Shown here: piece by piece, positions 8,096 through 17,275 of the stretch
Position numbering within the stretch: the first letter of the stretch is position 1
Layout: every line of letters begins with the position of its first letter
Assembly (NCBI RefSeq): GCF_019443745.1
Contig: NZ_CP050948.1
Span: forward strand, 1,488,001 to 1,552,000
Direction of reading: 5' to 3'
DNA: 64,000 nt
From: Iamia sp. SCSIO 61187
GTDB taxonomy: Bacteria; Actinomycetota; Acidimicrobiia; Acidimicrobiales; Iamiaceae
Position numbers and translations under genes: made by a program
The notes under the pieces: generated by a model
The model's database searches: none
What the model was told of the DNA's origin: nothing
Seen by the model: only the letters and a program-made list of their open reading frames with translations

Positions 8096-9681
8096 CCGTC
8101 GTCGACCGTCCCACCACCTCGTCCACCGGTTCGGGCGGATGCGAGCCGCACCCGCCCCGCGTGGAGCGCCCGGTGCGCGCCGGCGGGTTCACCACCGTCG
8201 CCACGATCGCCGCGGTGGCCGTCGGGATCGGGCTGCGCACCTGGGCGGGGAGCAGCCTGTGGCTCGACGAGGCCATCAGCGTCGACATCGCCCAGCTGCC
8301 CCTGACCGACCTGCCCGAGGCGCTGCGTCACGACGGCCACCCGCCGCTCTACTACGTCCTGCTGCACGGGTGGACCCAGCTGTTCGGCACCGGCGACGTC
8401 GCCGTCCGGGCGCTGTCCGGCGTGATCTCCCTCGCGACCCTGCCCGTGGTCTGGTGCCTCGGTCGCCGGCTCGGCGGGAGGACGACGGCCGCAGTGGTCC
8501 TGGTCCTCATGGCGACCTCCCCGTTCGCCATCCGCTACGCCTCCGAGGCGCGCATGTACGCCCTGGCGACCCTCCTCGCCGCCACGTGCCACCTGGCCGT
8601 CCTGCGGGCGGAGGAACGTCCCACGAGCGGTCGCCTCGCCGTCGTCGCGGGGCTCGCCCCCGCTCTGCTCCTCACCCACTACTGGGGGGCGTGGTTCGTG
8701 GCGTCCCTCCTGGCCGTCCTCCTGGTGGCCGCCCGCCGGCGCCCGGCGGCGCGGCGAGCCCGGCTCGCCACGGCCGCGGCGCTGGTCGTCGGGTCCCTCC
8801 CGGCCCTGGCCTGGCTCCCCGTCGCGCTCCACCAGGCCGACCACACCGGGACGCCGTGGGCCCGGTCGGTCGAGCCCTTCGACGCCGTGTTCGACACGCT
8901 GCTGGACCTGGGCGGTGGCAAGTGGCTCGGGGGCCGGCTCGCCGCCCTGGTGCTCGTCGTGACCCTCGGCCTGGCCCTCGCCGCTCGACCGGTCGCCCGG
9001 TGGCGGGTCGAGCTCGACCTCCGGACGGTGCCCGGCGCACGGCGAGAGGCCGCCCTCGCCGCGACCACGCTCGTGCTCGGCGTCGGCGCGGCGGTGGCGA
9101 CCGCCTCCGCCTTCCAGCCTCGCTACGCCGCCGTCGTCGTCCCCACCACCCTCCTCGTGGTCGCGGTGGGCGTCGGCCGCGTCCCCGACCGCCGGCTGCG
9201 GGCCGCCTCGGTCGTCCTGCTGGTGGTGCTCGGCGTCGCCGGTGCCGTGCGTGCCGCCGAGACCCCCCGCACGCAGGGCGACCAGGTCGCCGTCGCCCTC
9301 GATGCCGGCGTCGCCCTCGGTGATGTGGTGGCCTACTGCCCCGACCAGCTCCGGCCGTCCGTCGAGCGGGTGCGGCGCGAGCCGACCGGGACCTCGCTCA
9401 CCTTCCCCTCGGGCAGCCCCCCCGGGAGGATCGACTGGGTCGACTACACCGAGCGGATCGCCGCCTCGTCGACAGACGAGTTCGTCGACGACGTCTTGGC
9501 GCGCGCCGGCTCTGACGGTGCCGTCTGGTTGGTCTTCGCCGAGGGGTACCGCGGCTTCGACGGTGCGTGCGAGGAGATCCGGACGGCTCTGGGTCGCGCC
9601 CGCGGCACAGGCACCGAGGTGGTGGAGGTCGACGAGTCGGCCTACGAGAAGCACCTCCTCGAGCGCTTCGATCCAGGGTGA
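8092..9681 (+). CDS. GT39/ArnT-like membrane glycosyltransferase
   Basis: The 529-residue protein has about 10-12 membrane spans. After the first span it reads LWLDEAISVD, the D-E pair of GT-C enzymes, then GHPPLYYVLLHGW and YASEARMYALATLLA, all typical of the dolichyl/polyprenyl-phosphate-mannose-dependent family. It should move a sugar from a polyprenyl-phosphate donor onto a glycan, lipid or protein outside the membrane. The GTG start at 8092 overlaps the preceding stop (GTGA) and the end overlaps the next ATG (TGATG), placing it inside the polysaccharide operon. Confidence 0.85.
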   Translation: MTVVDRPTTSSTGSGGCEPHPPRVERPVRAGGFTTVATIAAVAVGIGLRTWAGSSLWLDEAISVDIAQLPLTDLPEALRHDGHPPLYYVLLHGWTQLFGTGDVAVRALSGVISLATLPVVWCLGRRLGGRTTAAVVLVLMATSPFAIRYASEARMYALATLLAATCHLAVLRAEERPTSGRLAVVAGLAPALLLTHYWGAWFVASLLAVLLVAARRRPAARRARLATAAALVVGSLPALAWLPVALHQADHTGTPWARSVEPFDAVFDTLLDLGGGKWLGGRLAALVLVVTLGLALAARPVARWRVELDLRTVPGARREAALAATTLVLGVGAAVATASAFQPRYAAVVVPTTLLVVAVGVGRVPDRRLRAASVVLLVVLGVAGAVRAAETPRTQGDQVAVALDAGVALGDVVAYCPDQLRPSVERVRREPTGTSLTFPSGSPPGRIDWVDYTERIAASSTDEFVDDVLARAGSDGAVWLVFAEGYRGFDGACEEIRTALGRARGTGTEVVEVDESAYEKHLLERFDPG

Positions 9682-11186
9682 TGCGGCCCGCCTCTCGCGA
9701 CGCCCCGCCCGTCGCGCCCGTCGTCGCCCTCGGGGCCGTGTCGGTGCTGGGCACGAGCTGGTTCGCCTGGTCCCTGCCCGCCGCGCCCAGCCGGCGGACG
9801 CGTGCCGGAGCGGCTCTCGCCGAGGACGTGGGTCCTTGGCGCTGGGCCTACGACCACCTCGCCCCACCGTCGTCGTCGGCGCTGGCCGCGAGCCTCGTGG
9901 CCGTGGCGGCGGTCATGTTCGTGGCGTGGGCCGGCGCCATCGCCGTGACGTGGCGGCGGTCGAGCCCGGCGCGGGTCCGCGCCATCGTCTGGTGCGTGGG
10001 CCTGGCCTGTGCCGTCAGCGTCCTGGCGCTGCCCACCCACAGCAGCGACATCTACGACTACGCCCTCTTCGGGCGGGTCGCGTCGGACAACGGTGGCGAG
10101 CCCTACCACGACCTGCCGGACGCCTACCCCGACGACCCCCTGTACCGGTACTCGAGCCACCAGTACACGGGGCACCCTGACAACAAGCTCCCGGTCTGGA
10201 CCATGGCGGCGACGGGGGTGACCGCCCTCGCCGGGGACCACCCGATCGCCGTGGTCCTGGCCCTCCGCGGCCTGCTGGCGACGGCCACCCTCCTCGCGAC
10301 CGTCTTGGTGGCACGGATCGCCCACCGCCTGCGCCCCGACGGGGCGGCGGCCGCAGCAGCCGTCTTCGGGCTGTGCCCGGTGACCCTCACCTACGGCGGG
10401 GCCAAGACCGATGCGCTGATGGTGCTGCTGATGCTGGTCGGCCTGGCCCTGGTCGCCGACGATCGGTCGAGGGCCGGGACGGCGCTCACCACCCTGGCGG
10501 TGATGGTGAAGGCCATCGCTGCGCCGGTGCTCGCCCTCGTCGTCCTCGCTCCGAGCGCACCCGAGCGGCACGGCCGCGCCCGACGGGCCACCGACGTGGT
10601 CGTCCGGGCGGCGCTGGCCGGCGTCGTCGTCGTCGCCGTGTACCTACCGTTCCGCGACCCCGTCGGCCTGGCACGGGCGCACCTCGCCGAGCCGGACCAG
10701 ACGTCGGCGGCCTCGCTCGCCACGCCGGTGGCCCTCGTCGCCCTCGCCGTCGTCGCCGGTGGTGTGGTGGGCTGGGCGTGGCGGCAGCGGCCGGCATCGG
10801 CCCTGGAGCGGGCCGAGGTGGTGGTCACCGCCTCGGCGCCGCTGCTGGTGCTCTTCGCCGCCACCCTGACCCGCCCGGGGCTGCCGTGGTACCTCCTGAC
10901 GCCGCTGGCCGTGGTCGCGCTGGCTCGGTCCGTCCCCCTGCTGATGGTCCTCGGCGCGCTGGCCGCGACGTCGTTCCTGATGGGCTGGTGGGAGTCGATC
11001 GACACGCGCGCCCACCCCCTGCCCGAGGTGCACGGCAGCCGAACGAGCCTCTACCTGCTCGTGGCCGGCGTCGCCGGGGTGTCGGCGTTGGTCGCCTGGG
11101 CGGCGAGGCGGAGGGCGGCTGCGGACCGCCCACCAGGGCGGGAGCGGAGGTCGACGGCCGCGGCCGCGGTGGGTCCGTCGGGGTGA
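9681..11186 (+). CDS. GT-C mannosyltransferase-like membrane protein (MptB/GT87-like)
   Basis: The 501-residue protein is multi-spanning. The segment SSDIYDYALFGRV followed by GGEPYHDLPDAYPDDPLY is the luminal loop of polyprenyl-phosphate-dependent mannosyltransferases, and TYGGAKTDALMVLLML follows as in MptA/MptB-like proteins. It overlaps the previous stop by one base (TGATG). Role: addition of a hexose, likely mannose, to a surface glycan from a polyprenyl-phosphate donor; the precise linkage cannot be read. Confidence 0.75.
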   Translation: MRPASRDAPPVAPVVALGAVSVLGTSWFAWSLPAAPSRRTRAGAALAEDVGPWRWAYDHLAPPSSSALAASLVAVAAVMFVAWAGAIAVTWRRSSPARVRAIVWCVGLACAVSVLALPTHSSDIYDYALFGRVASDNGGEPYHDLPDAYPDDPLYRYSSHQYTGHPDNKLPVWTMAATGVTALAGDHPIAVVLALRGLLATATLLATVLVARIAHRLRPDGAAAAAAVFGLCPVTLTYGGAKTDALMVLLMLVGLALVADDRSRAGTALTTLAVMVKAIAAPVLALVVLAPSAPERHGRARRATDVVVRAALAGVVVVAVYLPFRDPVGLARAHLAEPDQTSAASLATPVALVALAVVAGGVVGWAWRQRPASALERAEVVVTASAPLLVLFAATLTRPGLPWYLLTPLAVVALARSVPLLMVLGALAATSFLMGWWESIDTRAHPLPEVHGSRTSLYLLVAGVAGVSALVAWAARRRAAADRPPGRERRSTAAAAVGPSG

Positions 11187-11284
11187 CGCCCGGCGGCGTG
11201 GCCGCCACGACAGGGCATCGAGATCCGGCGTCGAACTCATGGTCGACGCCGGGCGGCCGATCGAGGGGAGGATCGGAGGTGCCC

Positions 11285-11515
11285 GTGACGAAGCGGATCA
11301 GGCTGCTCTTCCCCGGTGGGCCCCCACCGGACGCGCCCCAGGCCATGTGGATCAGCGACGATGCGACGGCGGACGACGTCGCCGAGCGCGTCCCGGGTGC
11401 CGTCGGCTTCATCGACCTCGATCGGTGGGAGGCCGACGTCCAGGAGGGGACGCTCACCCGCGACGAGGTCGCGGCGGCGCTCGAGGCGGTCCGCGAGTCT
11501 CGCGCAGGTGGGTGA
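11285..11515 (+). CDS. Small hypothetical protein
   Basis: This 76-residue reading begins at GTG 11285, four bases after a GGAGGT. It contains an acidic centre (DDATADDVAERVPGAVGFIDL) and a short helical C-terminus (TRDEVAAALEAVRES). It is soluble and unrecognised. A GTG at 11279 is an alternative. It lies between the glycosyltransferase block and the alginate-lyase-like lipoproteins. Confidence 0.5.
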   Translation: MTKRIRLLFPGGPPPDAPQAMWISDDATADDVAERVPGAVGFIDLDRWEADVQEGTLTRDEVAAALEAVRESRAGG

Positions 11516-11572
11516 GGTCGCCTACCGCGGGGGAGGGCGCCGCCCCCTCCGGCGCCCCGCGACGATCTCCGT

Positions 11573-12688
11573 GTGACGCCGCGCCGCCGGGGTCGGTCAG
11601 GCCGACCGAGGGTCGTCGTCGCCACCTTGGCGGTGGCGATCCTGCTGCCCATGGTGGCGTGCTCGTCGTCGGGCGACGACGATCCCGCGTCCTCGAGCCC
11701 GGCGCCGCCGAGCGACGGTGAGAGCGACGGAGACGACCTCTCGCTGCCGCAGCTCGGCGGCGCCCTCGAGGGCCTGGCCCTCGACCGGGCCCCCGACGAC
11801 GCTGTCGCCGAACGTCTCCGAGACGCAGCCGACGAGGCCCGTGAGGTGGAGCCGTCGGCACGCGACCCGCTGCTGATCACCGACACCGAGGACGTGTTCG
11901 TGGGCGATGCGCAGCGGGCCTGGACGCTCGCCCTCGCCTACCGGGTGTTCCGGGACGAGGCCGATGCCGACGCGGCGTCGGCGATCGTCGAGGACTGGAT
12001 GACCACGACCCGGACGTTGGAGGACGCGTGCCCCGACTCGGGCGGGTGCTCGACGTCGCTGATGGTCAGCCGGGCCGCCCCGGGCTTCGTGTTCGCCGCC
12101 GAGGTGCTCCAGAGCGAGGGGATCTGGGACGACGACACGAGCGGGCAGTTCCACCGCTGGCTGCGGGACGTGATCTTGCCGGCCGCCTCCGACCGCGACG
12201 GGAACTGGGGCGATGCCGGCACCTTCATGCGGGTCGCGGTGGCGATCGAGCTCGGGGACGAGGAGGAGCTGGAGCGGGCTGCGGACCGCTGGCGCGAGCG
12301 CATCGACCTCATCGAGGCCGACGGCCGGATCCCGGAGGAGGTCCGCCGCGAGGACGCCGGTCTGATGTACAGCCAGGAGGCCCTCGGCTACAAGGTGGCG
12401 ACCGCCGACATGCTGGCTCGCGCCGGGCTCGACGTCTGGGAGGAGCAGGGTGAGCGGGGCGGGTCGCTGCGCCGGGCCCTGGATCTCGTCGTGCGGTCGC
12501 TGGACGAGCCCGAGTCCTGGCCGGTGACCACCGAGGACCTGCGCATCCCCCGCCCGGCGGCGCTCTGGCCGATCGTGGCCTCGCGGTGGGACGACCCCGG
12601 CTACGAGGAGCTGGCCGACGCCGCCCGCGAGCGGGACGGCTCCGGGCACTCCGCGGTCCTCTGGTCGTCGGTCACCCATCCGGGGTGA
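11573..12688 (+). CDS. Alginate-lyase-like lipoprotein, copy 1
   Basis: The 371-residue protein has a signal peptide with a lipobox-like PMVAC and Cys30, followed by a Ser/Asp-rich linker. The rest is an all-helical domain with DGNWGDAGTFMRVAVAIEL near residue 211, which resembles the NWG-containing helix of the alginate lyase (alpha/alpha toroid) fold. I infer an outer-surface glycan lyase or modifier for the polysaccharide made by this region. Catalytic His/Tyr residues could not be assigned. A shorter relative follows. A 17-bp tandem duplication spans the stop codon. Confidence 0.62.
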   Translation: MTPRRRGRSGRPRVVVATLAVAILLPMVACSSSGDDDPASSSPAPPSDGESDGDDLSLPQLGGALEGLALDRAPDDAVAERLRDAADEAREVEPSARDPLLITDTEDVFVGDAQRAWTLALAYRVFRDEADADAASAIVEDWMTTTRTLEDACPDSGGCSTSLMVSRAAPGFVFAAEVLQSEGIWDDDTSGQFHRWLRDVILPAASDRDGNWGDAGTFMRVAVAIELGDEEELERAADRWRERIDLIEADGRIPEEVRREDAGLMYSQEALGYKVATADMLARAGLDVWEEQGERGGSLRRALDLVVRSLDEPESWPVTTEDLRIPRPAALWPIVASRWDDPGYEELADAARERDGSGHSAVLWSSVTHPG

Positions 12689-12709
12689 CGTGCCATCCGG
12701 GGTGACGTG
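12676..12709. repeat. 17-bp perfect tandem repeat across the stop codon
   Basis: The sequence CCATCCGGGGTGACGTG occurs twice without a gap, at 12676-12692 and 12693-12709. The first copy supplies the last codons and the TGA of the upstream lipoprotein gene; the second copy is noncoding. Confidence 0.9.
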
Positions 12710-12807
12710 ACGGCCCGGCGCCCGGCGCGGTAGGGCGCCTCACCCAGACGACCCAGTTCGGCCCGGGCCGCTCACGGCGGGTGACCGGCTTTCCGATGGT
12801 CGCGGCC

Positions 12808-13911
12808 ATGCGCCCCTCACGTCGAACGCTCTCCGTGCTGGTCATCATGGTCCTCGTCCTGATCTCGGGCGTGGCGTGCACCGTCCCCCGCCCGGCGACC
12901 TCCGCCGCCAGCGGAGGCCTGTGGATCTCGCCTGCGGAGGTGCGCGCCCTGCCGGCATCCGGGCCCGCCTGGGCCAACGTCCGCGAGGCGGCGCTCGCGG
13001 ACTGGGGTGCGGTCGACCTGGCCGACAACAACAGCACCCACGACACCTCCACCCTGGCCGGCGCCCTGGTCGCGGTCCGGACCGGTGACGCCGCCCTGCG
13101 GGGGCGGGTCCGCTCCGCCCTGGCCCAGGTGGCCCGGACGACCCGCTTCGCCCGCGTCCTGGAGGTGAGCCGGAGCATCCCGTCCTACGTGATCGCCGCC
13201 GACCTGGTCGGGCTGGACCCGGCCCAGGACCGAGCGTTCCGCGCCTTCCTCTCGGGCCTGCGGACCCGACCCCTGGAAGGGCACTCCGGGGGCGTGGACC
13301 TCCTCTCGACGGCCCTGCGCTCACCGTCCAACTGGGGGACCATGGCTCGGGCCGCCATGGTGGCGATCGACCTGTACCTCGGCGATCGGGTCCAGCTGGC
13401 CCAGGTCGCCCGGGCCCACCGGGCCTTCCTGGGCGAGGCGGTGCCCGACCCCCTGGTGTACACCGACACCGCGTGGCACGCGAACCGCCGGGATCGCGCC
13501 GGGATCAACCGCCGGGGCGCCACCGTCGACGGCCGCACCGCCGACGGCGTCCTGCCCGAGGACCAGCGGCGCACGGGCGAGCCGACCGGGGGCGTCGCAC
13601 CGCGGGGCTCGTACCCGTGGGAGGCGCTCCAGGGGGCCATCGTCACCGCGGTCCTCCTGGACCGGGCCGGCGTGGTCGGCTTCGCCGCCGGCGATGACGC
13701 TCTGCGCCGATCCTTCCTCTGGCTCTGGGGCCCCAACGGCAACCCTGCCGAGGGCGACGACCTGTGGCAGCCGTGGCTGATGAACAGCATCCGGGGCACC
13801 GCCTTCCCGACCCAGGCCACCAAGTCGCCGGGCAAGAACATGGCCTGGACCGATTGGACCCACGCCCCGGGATCGCCCGCCGGCGGACGACGCACCAGCG
13901 CGGCAGCGTGA
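12808..13911 (+). CDS. Alginate-lyase-like lipoprotein, copy 2
   Basis: The 367-residue protein starts MRPSRRT with a hydrophobic signal and a lipobox-like SGVAC (Cys24). It carries the helical-toroid features of alginate-lyase-like proteins: DNNSTHDTSTLAGALVAV, then LRSPSNWGTMARAAMVAIDLYLGD near residue 174, matching the NWG segment of the neighbouring lipoprotein. A His-rich TDTAWHANRRDRAGINRRG stretch (near residue 219) may hold the catalytic residues. Starts at GTG 12781 or ATG 12796 are possible, but the compact signal peptide favours 12808. Likely role: cleavage or trimming of an acidic surface polysaccharide. Confidence 0.62.
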   Translation: MRPSRRTLSVLVIMVLVLISGVACTVPRPATSAASGGLWISPAEVRALPASGPAWANVREAALADWGAVDLADNNSTHDTSTLAGALVAVRTGDAALRGRVRSALAQVARTTRFARVLEVSRSIPSYVIAADLVGLDPAQDRAFRAFLSGLRTRPLEGHSGGVDLLSTALRSPSNWGTMARAAMVAIDLYLGDRVQLAQVARAHRAFLGEAVPDPLVYTDTAWHANRRDRAGINRRGATVDGRTADGVLPEDQRRTGEPTGGVAPRGSYPWEALQGAIVTAVLLDRAGVVGFAAGDDALRRSFLWLWGPNGNPAEGDDLWQPWLMNSIRGTAFPTQATKSPGKNMAWTDWTHAPGSPAGGRRTSAAA

Positions 13912-13917
13912 GGATCT

Positions 13918-13949
13918 GAGGCCCGGCCACAGGGGGGTGGCCGGGTCTC
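13918..13949 (+). terminator. Rho-independent-like hairpin
   Basis: The arms GAGGCCCGGCCAC and GTGGCCGGGTCTC pair over 13 positions with one G-T wobble and a six-base loop. The hairpin sits just after the second lipoprotein stop. No T-run follows, as is common in GC-rich actinomycetes. Confidence 0.6.
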
Positions 13950-13997
13950 ACCCCAGCGGCGGATGACGGGTCGGAGCGCCACCGCTTCACTGAGGCC

Positions 13998-15899
13998 GTG
14001 CTCGTGGCTGACGCGCCGACCACCGCGGGGGCGCCCCGGCCGTCGAGGGCCCCCGGGCACCGCCTCGGCCGCTGGGGCGCAGCCGGGTTGGTGGCTCTCG
14101 TCCTGGCCCCGGTGCTGGTGGTGCTGGCGACCCGCACGGGCCGCCCCTACACCCCGGTGCAGGACATCGCCGTCATCGACCTCCGGGTCCGCGACGTGTG
14201 GAGCCTCGACACACCGCTGACCGGCGCCTACAGCCGGCTGGGATGGAGCCACCCCGGGCCGCTGCTCTACCAGCTCCTCGCCCCGCTGTCGCTCCTGAGC
14301 GGCGGCGCGGCGTGGGCGACGCTCGTCGGGGCCGCGGCCCTGCAAGGGGGGGCCCTGGCGTGGATCGCCGCCATCGCCTGGCGCAGGGGGCGGCTGCCGT
14401 TGATGGCCCTGTGGCTCGCCGTCGCCGCGCTGGCCTGCGCCGCCACCGGGCCGTACCTCCTCCTCGAGGCGTGGAACCCGCACGTCGCCCTGCCGGCCTT
14501 CGTCCTGGTGCTCCTCCAGGCGTGGTCGGTGGCGACGGGTGACGATGCCCGGCTCCCCGGCTTCGTCTTCGCCGGCAGCTTCGTCGTCCAAGCGCACATC
14601 GGGTACCTACCGCTGGTCGCCGCCATCGCCGCATGGGCGCTCCTGCGCCGACGGGGCGCCGTCCACCGCTCCGGCCTCCGACTGAGAGACGTCGCCCCGT
14701 GGCCGGCGGCGGCGGCGGTGGCCGCGGTCGTCTGGGCCGCCCCGATCATCGAGAACGTCGTCCACCCACCGGGCAACGGCTACGAGGTGGCCCGCGCCTT
14801 CCTCGTCGGCGGCGGCCAGGGCGAGCCCGCCGGCCCCGTCCAGGGATCGGGGTTGATGGGCGCCATGTTCCGCGTGGTCCCCCCGTGGGCCGGCGGCGTG
14901 GACCTGGTCGAGCCCCTGGAGCAGGTCGCTGACGCGGCCTCTCCGGCGTGGCTCATCATCCCCCTCGTGCTCGCCGCCGTCGCTGCGAGGGTCACGCGGC
15001 GCGACCCTCTCGGCGAGGATCGGATGCTGGTCGAGCTGGCGGTGCTCGTCCTCGTCGTCGGCACGGTGGCGCTGATGCGCGTCACGGGGAGCGCCACCCC
15101 GTACCTCTTCTACTGGCGTGTCGCCATCGGACCCTTCTGCATCCTGGCTCCGCTGTGGGTCGTGGCCCGGTCGTGGCGCCCGCAGCCGACCGGCGGCGCG
15201 CCGGCGGTCGTGACCGCGGTCCTCGTGGTCGCCACGATCGTCCCCTCGCTGTCGCTGGCCGCCGACGTGGCGGACCACCCCGACGACGTGATGGCCTTCG
15301 AGAGCGTCACCGTCGAGCTGCTCGACCAGGTGGAGGACCCGACCGGCCGCGTCCTGCTCCGCGTGGCGGGCACGCCGCTGGGGGGAGTCCACGGTGGGGT
15401 CCTCGACGAGCTCGACCGGCGCGGCGTCGACGTGCGGGTCGACGCCCGGCGTCCCTACCAGTTCGGCTACGACCGCCTGGGCTCGAGCGCCACGGTCGAC
15501 GAGGTGTGGTACGTCATCGAGGAGGGCCGCTACCTCAGCCTCCTGTCCCAGCTGCCCGAGGCCTCGATCGTCGCCCAGACGGCCCCGTTGGACCCGGACG
15601 CCGAGGCCGAGCTCGTCGAGCTGCAGCGGAGCATCACCGACGACCTGCTGCGCCTCGACGAGGACCACCTCGTGGCCCAGCTCGACAGCCCGCTCGTCGC
15701 GTTCGCCCTCGCCGACCTCCCCGGGCTCAGCGTCGAGGACGCGGACCGGCTGGCGCAGCTCAACGCCGAGGTGGGGGAGCGGAGCCGCTGCCGCTGCGCC
15801 ATCGTGGCGTTCCCGGCGGAGGTGGCGCCGTGCAAGCGCGCCGTCCGCCGCAACCTCCCCGAGGATCAGATCGAGGCCGCGTGCCGGGGGCAGGCGTGA
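13998..15899 (+). CDS. Multi-spanning membrane protein, GT-C glycosyltransferase-like
   Basis: The 633-residue protein has about 10-11 hydrophobic spans in the first 430 residues and a soluble C-terminal domain of about 180 residues. The first outer loop contains DIAVIDLRVRDV and GAYSRLGWSHPGPLLYQLLAPL, which resembles the loop layout of GT-C enzymes (acidic motif then HPGP/HPPL). The donor and acceptor are unknown. The GTG start at 13998 gives a short basic N-terminus; the end overlaps the next gene by GTGA. Confidence 0.65.
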   Translation: MLVADAPTTAGAPRPSRAPGHRLGRWGAAGLVALVLAPVLVVLATRTGRPYTPVQDIAVIDLRVRDVWSLDTPLTGAYSRLGWSHPGPLLYQLLAPLSLLSGGAAWATLVGAAALQGGALAWIAAIAWRRGRLPLMALWLAVAALACAATGPYLLLEAWNPHVALPAFVLVLLQAWSVATGDDARLPGFVFAGSFVVQAHIGYLPLVAAIAAWALLRRRGAVHRSGLRLRDVAPWPAAAAVAAVVWAAPIIENVVHPPGNGYEVARAFLVGGGQGEPAGPVQGSGLMGAMFRVVPPWAGGVDLVEPLEQVADAASPAWLIIPLVLAAVAARVTRRDPLGEDRMLVELAVLVLVVGTVALMRVTGSATPYLFYWRVAIGPFCILAPLWVVARSWRPQPTGGAPAVVTAVLVVATIVPSLSLAADVADHPDDVMAFESVTVELLDQVEDPTGRVLLRVAGTPLGGVHGGVLDELDRRGVDVRVDARRPYQFGYDRLGSSATVDEVWYVIEEGRYLSLLSQLPEASIVAQTAPLDPDAEAELVELQRSITDDLLRLDEDHLVAQLDSPLVAFALADLPGLSVEDADRLAQLNAEVGERSRCRCAIVAFPAEVAPCKRAVRRNLPEDQIEAACRGQA

Positions 15900-16108
15900 C
15901 CGCGCTGGCCCCCTCGGAGCGGCTCGGGGCGCTGGAGCCGGCGGCGACGCGGCTCCACCTGCGGTTCGGGGACGCCGTCGACCGAGAGACCGTGGCGCGG
16001 GTCCTGGACGAGTGCTACGACCGGCTGCAGGCCCACGCCACGGTGACGAGCTACCTCGTGATCCTGGCCGAGCGAACCGCGGCACAGCGCCTGCGGTCCA
16101 TGTCCTGA
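15896..16108 (+). CDS. Three-helix-bundle small protein
   Basis: This 70-residue protein (VDRETVARVLDECYDRL, then SYLVILAERTAAQRLR) resembles the short three-helix-bundle dimerisation domain found alone or in front of low-molecular-weight phosphatases/arsenate reductases in actinobacteria. It overlaps the membrane protein by GTGA. Its role here is unknown. Confidence 0.6.
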   Translation: MTALAPSERLGALEPAATRLHLRFGDAVDRETVARVLDECYDRLQAHATVTSYLVILAERTAAQRLRSMS

Positions 16109-16140
16109 GCGACACCCCGCGACCTGCGACAGCTGGTCGG

Positions 16141-16183
16141 GAGGACCCTCGCCGGCCACCGCCGGCGGCGGGGGGCCGTCCTC
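16141..16183 (+). terminator. Possible terminator hairpin at the end of the polysaccharide region
   Basis: GAGGAC (16141-16146) pairs with GTCCTC (16178-16183), and an inner GCCGGC-CACC-GCCGGC hairpin lies between them. It is the only strong structure between the small helical protein and the aldo/keto reductase gene. There is no T-run. Confidence 0.35.
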
Positions 16184-16198
16184 GGTACGGTCGGCGTC

Positions 16199-17176
16199 GT
16201 GGAGTACGTGAACCTCGGTCGGAGCGGTCTGCGGGTGTCGCGGGTGGCCCTCGGGATGATGAGCTTCGGGCCCGACCCGGACCGCCCGTGGGCGCTCGGC
16301 GAGGACGAGGCGGAACCGATCGTGCGGGCCGCCGTGGAGGGCGGCGTCACCTTCTTCGACACCGCCGACACCTACTCCAAGGGCGCCAGCGAGGTCATCA
16401 CCGGGCGACTCCTGACCAAGATGCTCGGCCGGGACGAGGTCGTCATCGCCACCAAGGTCTTCATGCCGATGGCGCCGGGCCCCAACGGCGGCGGTCTCTC
16501 GCGCAAGCACATCCTCTCGGCCATCGACGCCTCGCTGGAGCGGCTCGGCCTCGACCACGTCGACCTGTACCAGATCCACCGCTGGGACCCCCACGTCCCC
16601 ATCGAGGAGACCATGGAGGCCCTGCACGACGTCGTCCGCGCCGGGAAGGCCCGCTACATCGGCGCCAGCAGCATGCACGCCTGGCAGTTCGCCAAGGCCC
16701 AGCACGTCGCCGAGGTGAACGGCTGGACCCGCTTCGTGTCGATGCAGCCGCACTACAACCTGATCTACCGGGAGGAGGAGCGGGAGATGATCCCGCTGTG
16801 CCGGGACCAGGGCGTCGGCGTCATCCCGTGGAGCCCCCTGGCCCGGGGCCGCCTCACCGGCGACCGCACCCGCGACGGCGAGACCCGCACCAAGAGGAGC
16901 GAGACCGACCGCTTCACCCCGATCCTGTACACCGACGACACCGACGACGACATCATCGAACGCAACGCCGAGCTGGCGGCGCGCCGGGGGGTCCCGCCGG
17001 CCCAGACCGCGCTCGCCTGGGTCCTGGCCCGGCCCGGGGTGACGGCGCCGATCGTCGGGGCCACCTCGGTGCGCCACGTCGAGGACGCCCTCGCCGCCGA
17101 GCAGCTCTCGCTCGCCGCCGACGAGGTCTCGTGGCTCGACGAGCTGTACCGACCCCACCCCGTCGCCGGTCACTGA
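16199..17176 (+). CDS. Aldo/keto reductase
   Basis: The 325-residue enzyme has the full AKR tetrad: Asp and Tyr in FFDTADTYSKGASE, Lys in VVIATKV and His in DLYQIHRWD. GVIPWSPLARGRLTG and the C-terminal TSVRHVEDAL are the NADPH-binding loops of the YajO/Tas-like group. It should reduce aldehydes or ketones with NADPH in the cytoplasm. The GTG at 16199 gives the usual N-terminus (MEYVNLGRSGLRVS). It is probably monocistronic; the next gene starts 99 bp later. Confidence 0.92.
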   Translation: MEYVNLGRSGLRVSRVALGMMSFGPDPDRPWALGEDEAEPIVRAAVEGGVTFFDTADTYSKGASEVITGRLLTKMLGRDEVVIATKVFMPMAPGPNGGGLSRKHILSAIDASLERLGLDHVDLYQIHRWDPHVPIEETMEALHDVVRAGKARYIGASSMHAWQFAKAQHVAEVNGWTRFVSMQPHYNLIYREEEREMIPLCRDQGVGVIPWSPLARGRLTGDRTRDGETRTKRSETDRFTPILYTDDTDDDIIERNAELAARRGVPPAQTALAWVLARPGVTAPIVGATSVRHVEDALAAEQLSLAADEVSWLDELYRPHPVAGH

Positions 17177-17275
17177 TCGCCCTGACCAGGGGTCCGGAGC
17201 GACACTCGCACGGTGAGGCCGCTGATCCGCGCCCGCGCCGCCGAGCGGGGTCCGGGTCCGCCGTAGGGTGGCGCC

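Noticed and set aside
7096-9867. A minus-strand open frame of over 900 codons opposite the glycosyltransferase genes
   Set aside because: It is antisense to genes with clear Wzz and GT-C motifs, and its composition (long Gly/Arg/Asp runs) is that of a GC-rich shadow frame.
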